Positions 20,094-20,145 of a stretch of 20,145 nucleotides of DNA are shown here, piece after piece (the stretch's first letter is position 1; each line of letters starts with the position of its first letter). Position numbers and translations under genes: made by a program. Source of the stretch: Candidatus Woesearchaeota archaeon (GTDB lineage Archaea > Nanobdellota > Nanobdellia > SCGC-AAA011-G17 > JACQNH01); NCBI GenBank assembly GCA_016203175.1, contig JACQNH010000007.1, positions 1 to 20,145 on the forward strand. Reading direction: 5' to 3'. Under the pieces are notes generated by a model. The model was not told the origin of the DNA. It saw nothing but the letters and a program-made list of their open reading frames with translations, and did not search any database.

Positions 20094-20145
20094 ATGAATT
20101 GCATCTATTGCAAATCCCCCGCAAAATGTAACGGTAGGATTAGGA
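20094..20145 (+). CDS. Start of a zinc-ribbon gene, probably an insertion-sequence transposase (3' truncated)
   Basis: The frame opens at an ATG 8 nt after GGAGG (20081-20085), the strongest Shine-Dalgarno site in the window, and runs off the right edge after 17 codons. The visible residues are MNCIYCKSPAKCNGRIR, with a CxxC pair and a further Cys. This resembles the zinc-ribbon N-terminus of IS1/InsA- or IS1595-type transposase proteins (C-x2-C ... KNGR). The local G/C runs and the strong ribosome site differ from the resident genes and suggest transfer. The left end of the element may lie in 20030-20060, where a G7 run occurs, but I cannot define it. It could also be another zinc-ribbon protein. 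Confidence 0.45.
   Translation, partial: MNCIYCKSPAKCNGRIR

Noticed and set aside
1..20145. tRNA, rRNA, CRISPR array or replication origin
   Set aside because: Reading both strands, I saw no cloverleaf with GTTC-type T-loop, no rRNA segment, no regularly spaced repeats of CRISPR size and no origin-type repeat cluster. A tRNA or Rfam scan could still find a divergent RNA.

Overview
The window is AT-rich archaeal DNA. It carries a histone of the HMf type, TATA-box promoters with leaderless starts, aIF1, RNase P protein 1, prefoldin alpha, SecY, and ribosomal proteins found only in archaea and eukaryotes (eS4, eL14, eL19, eL32, eL34). A single-chain primase that joins the PriS catalytic core to the PriL iron-sulfur domain, short secreted proteins with a membrane anchor, and a compact ribosomal super-operon suggest a DPANN archaeon, probably Woesearchaeota or Pacearchaeota. 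The phylum assignment is inference; the archaeal assignment is firm.

Layout. Positions 2-1938: the end of a secreted protein, two secreted or membrane-anchored proteins in ATGA-coupled order, and a polytopic membrane protein resembling DUF2238/YjdF. Positions 1924-2130 (minus strand): an archaeal histone converging on that membrane protein and divergent from the ribosomal operon. Positions 2200-2328: a TATA box and a leader of about 100 nt with hairpins and a possible 28-codon leaderless reading frame. Positions 2329-17252: one tightly packed operon, uL3-uL4-uL23-uL2-uS19-uL22-uS3-uL29-aIF1-Rnp1-uS17-uL14-uL24-eS4-uL5-uS14-uS8-uL6-eL32-eL19-uL18-uS5-uL30-uL15-SecY-EMC3/Ylp1-eL34-eL14-prefoldin alpha. 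It links ribosome assembly, start-codon selection, tRNA 5' processing, membrane insertion and chaperoning. The adk, cmk and truB genes often found in its distal part in other archaea are absent here.

Positions 17253-18456: a wHTH-nucleotidyltransferase/HEPN gene pair with its own operator-like promoter and different codon use, probably an acquired toxin-antitoxin-type module. Positions 18457-18676: a repeat-rich spacer with a decayed copy of the primase 5' end. Positions 18677-19966: the fused primase, with a leaderless promoter. Positions 20094-20145: the start of a zinc-ribbon gene behind a strong Shine-Dalgarno sequence, probably an insertion-sequence transposase entering the window.

Most junctions in the operon follow one of two patterns, a TAAAATG heptamer (one-base gap) or an ATGA overlap, so translational coupling is probably the main way its output is balanced. 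The most unusual points are the 110-nt out-of-frame overlap between eL14 and prefoldin alpha, the operator architecture of the HEPN/MNT pair, the leader before uL3, and the duplicated primase start.
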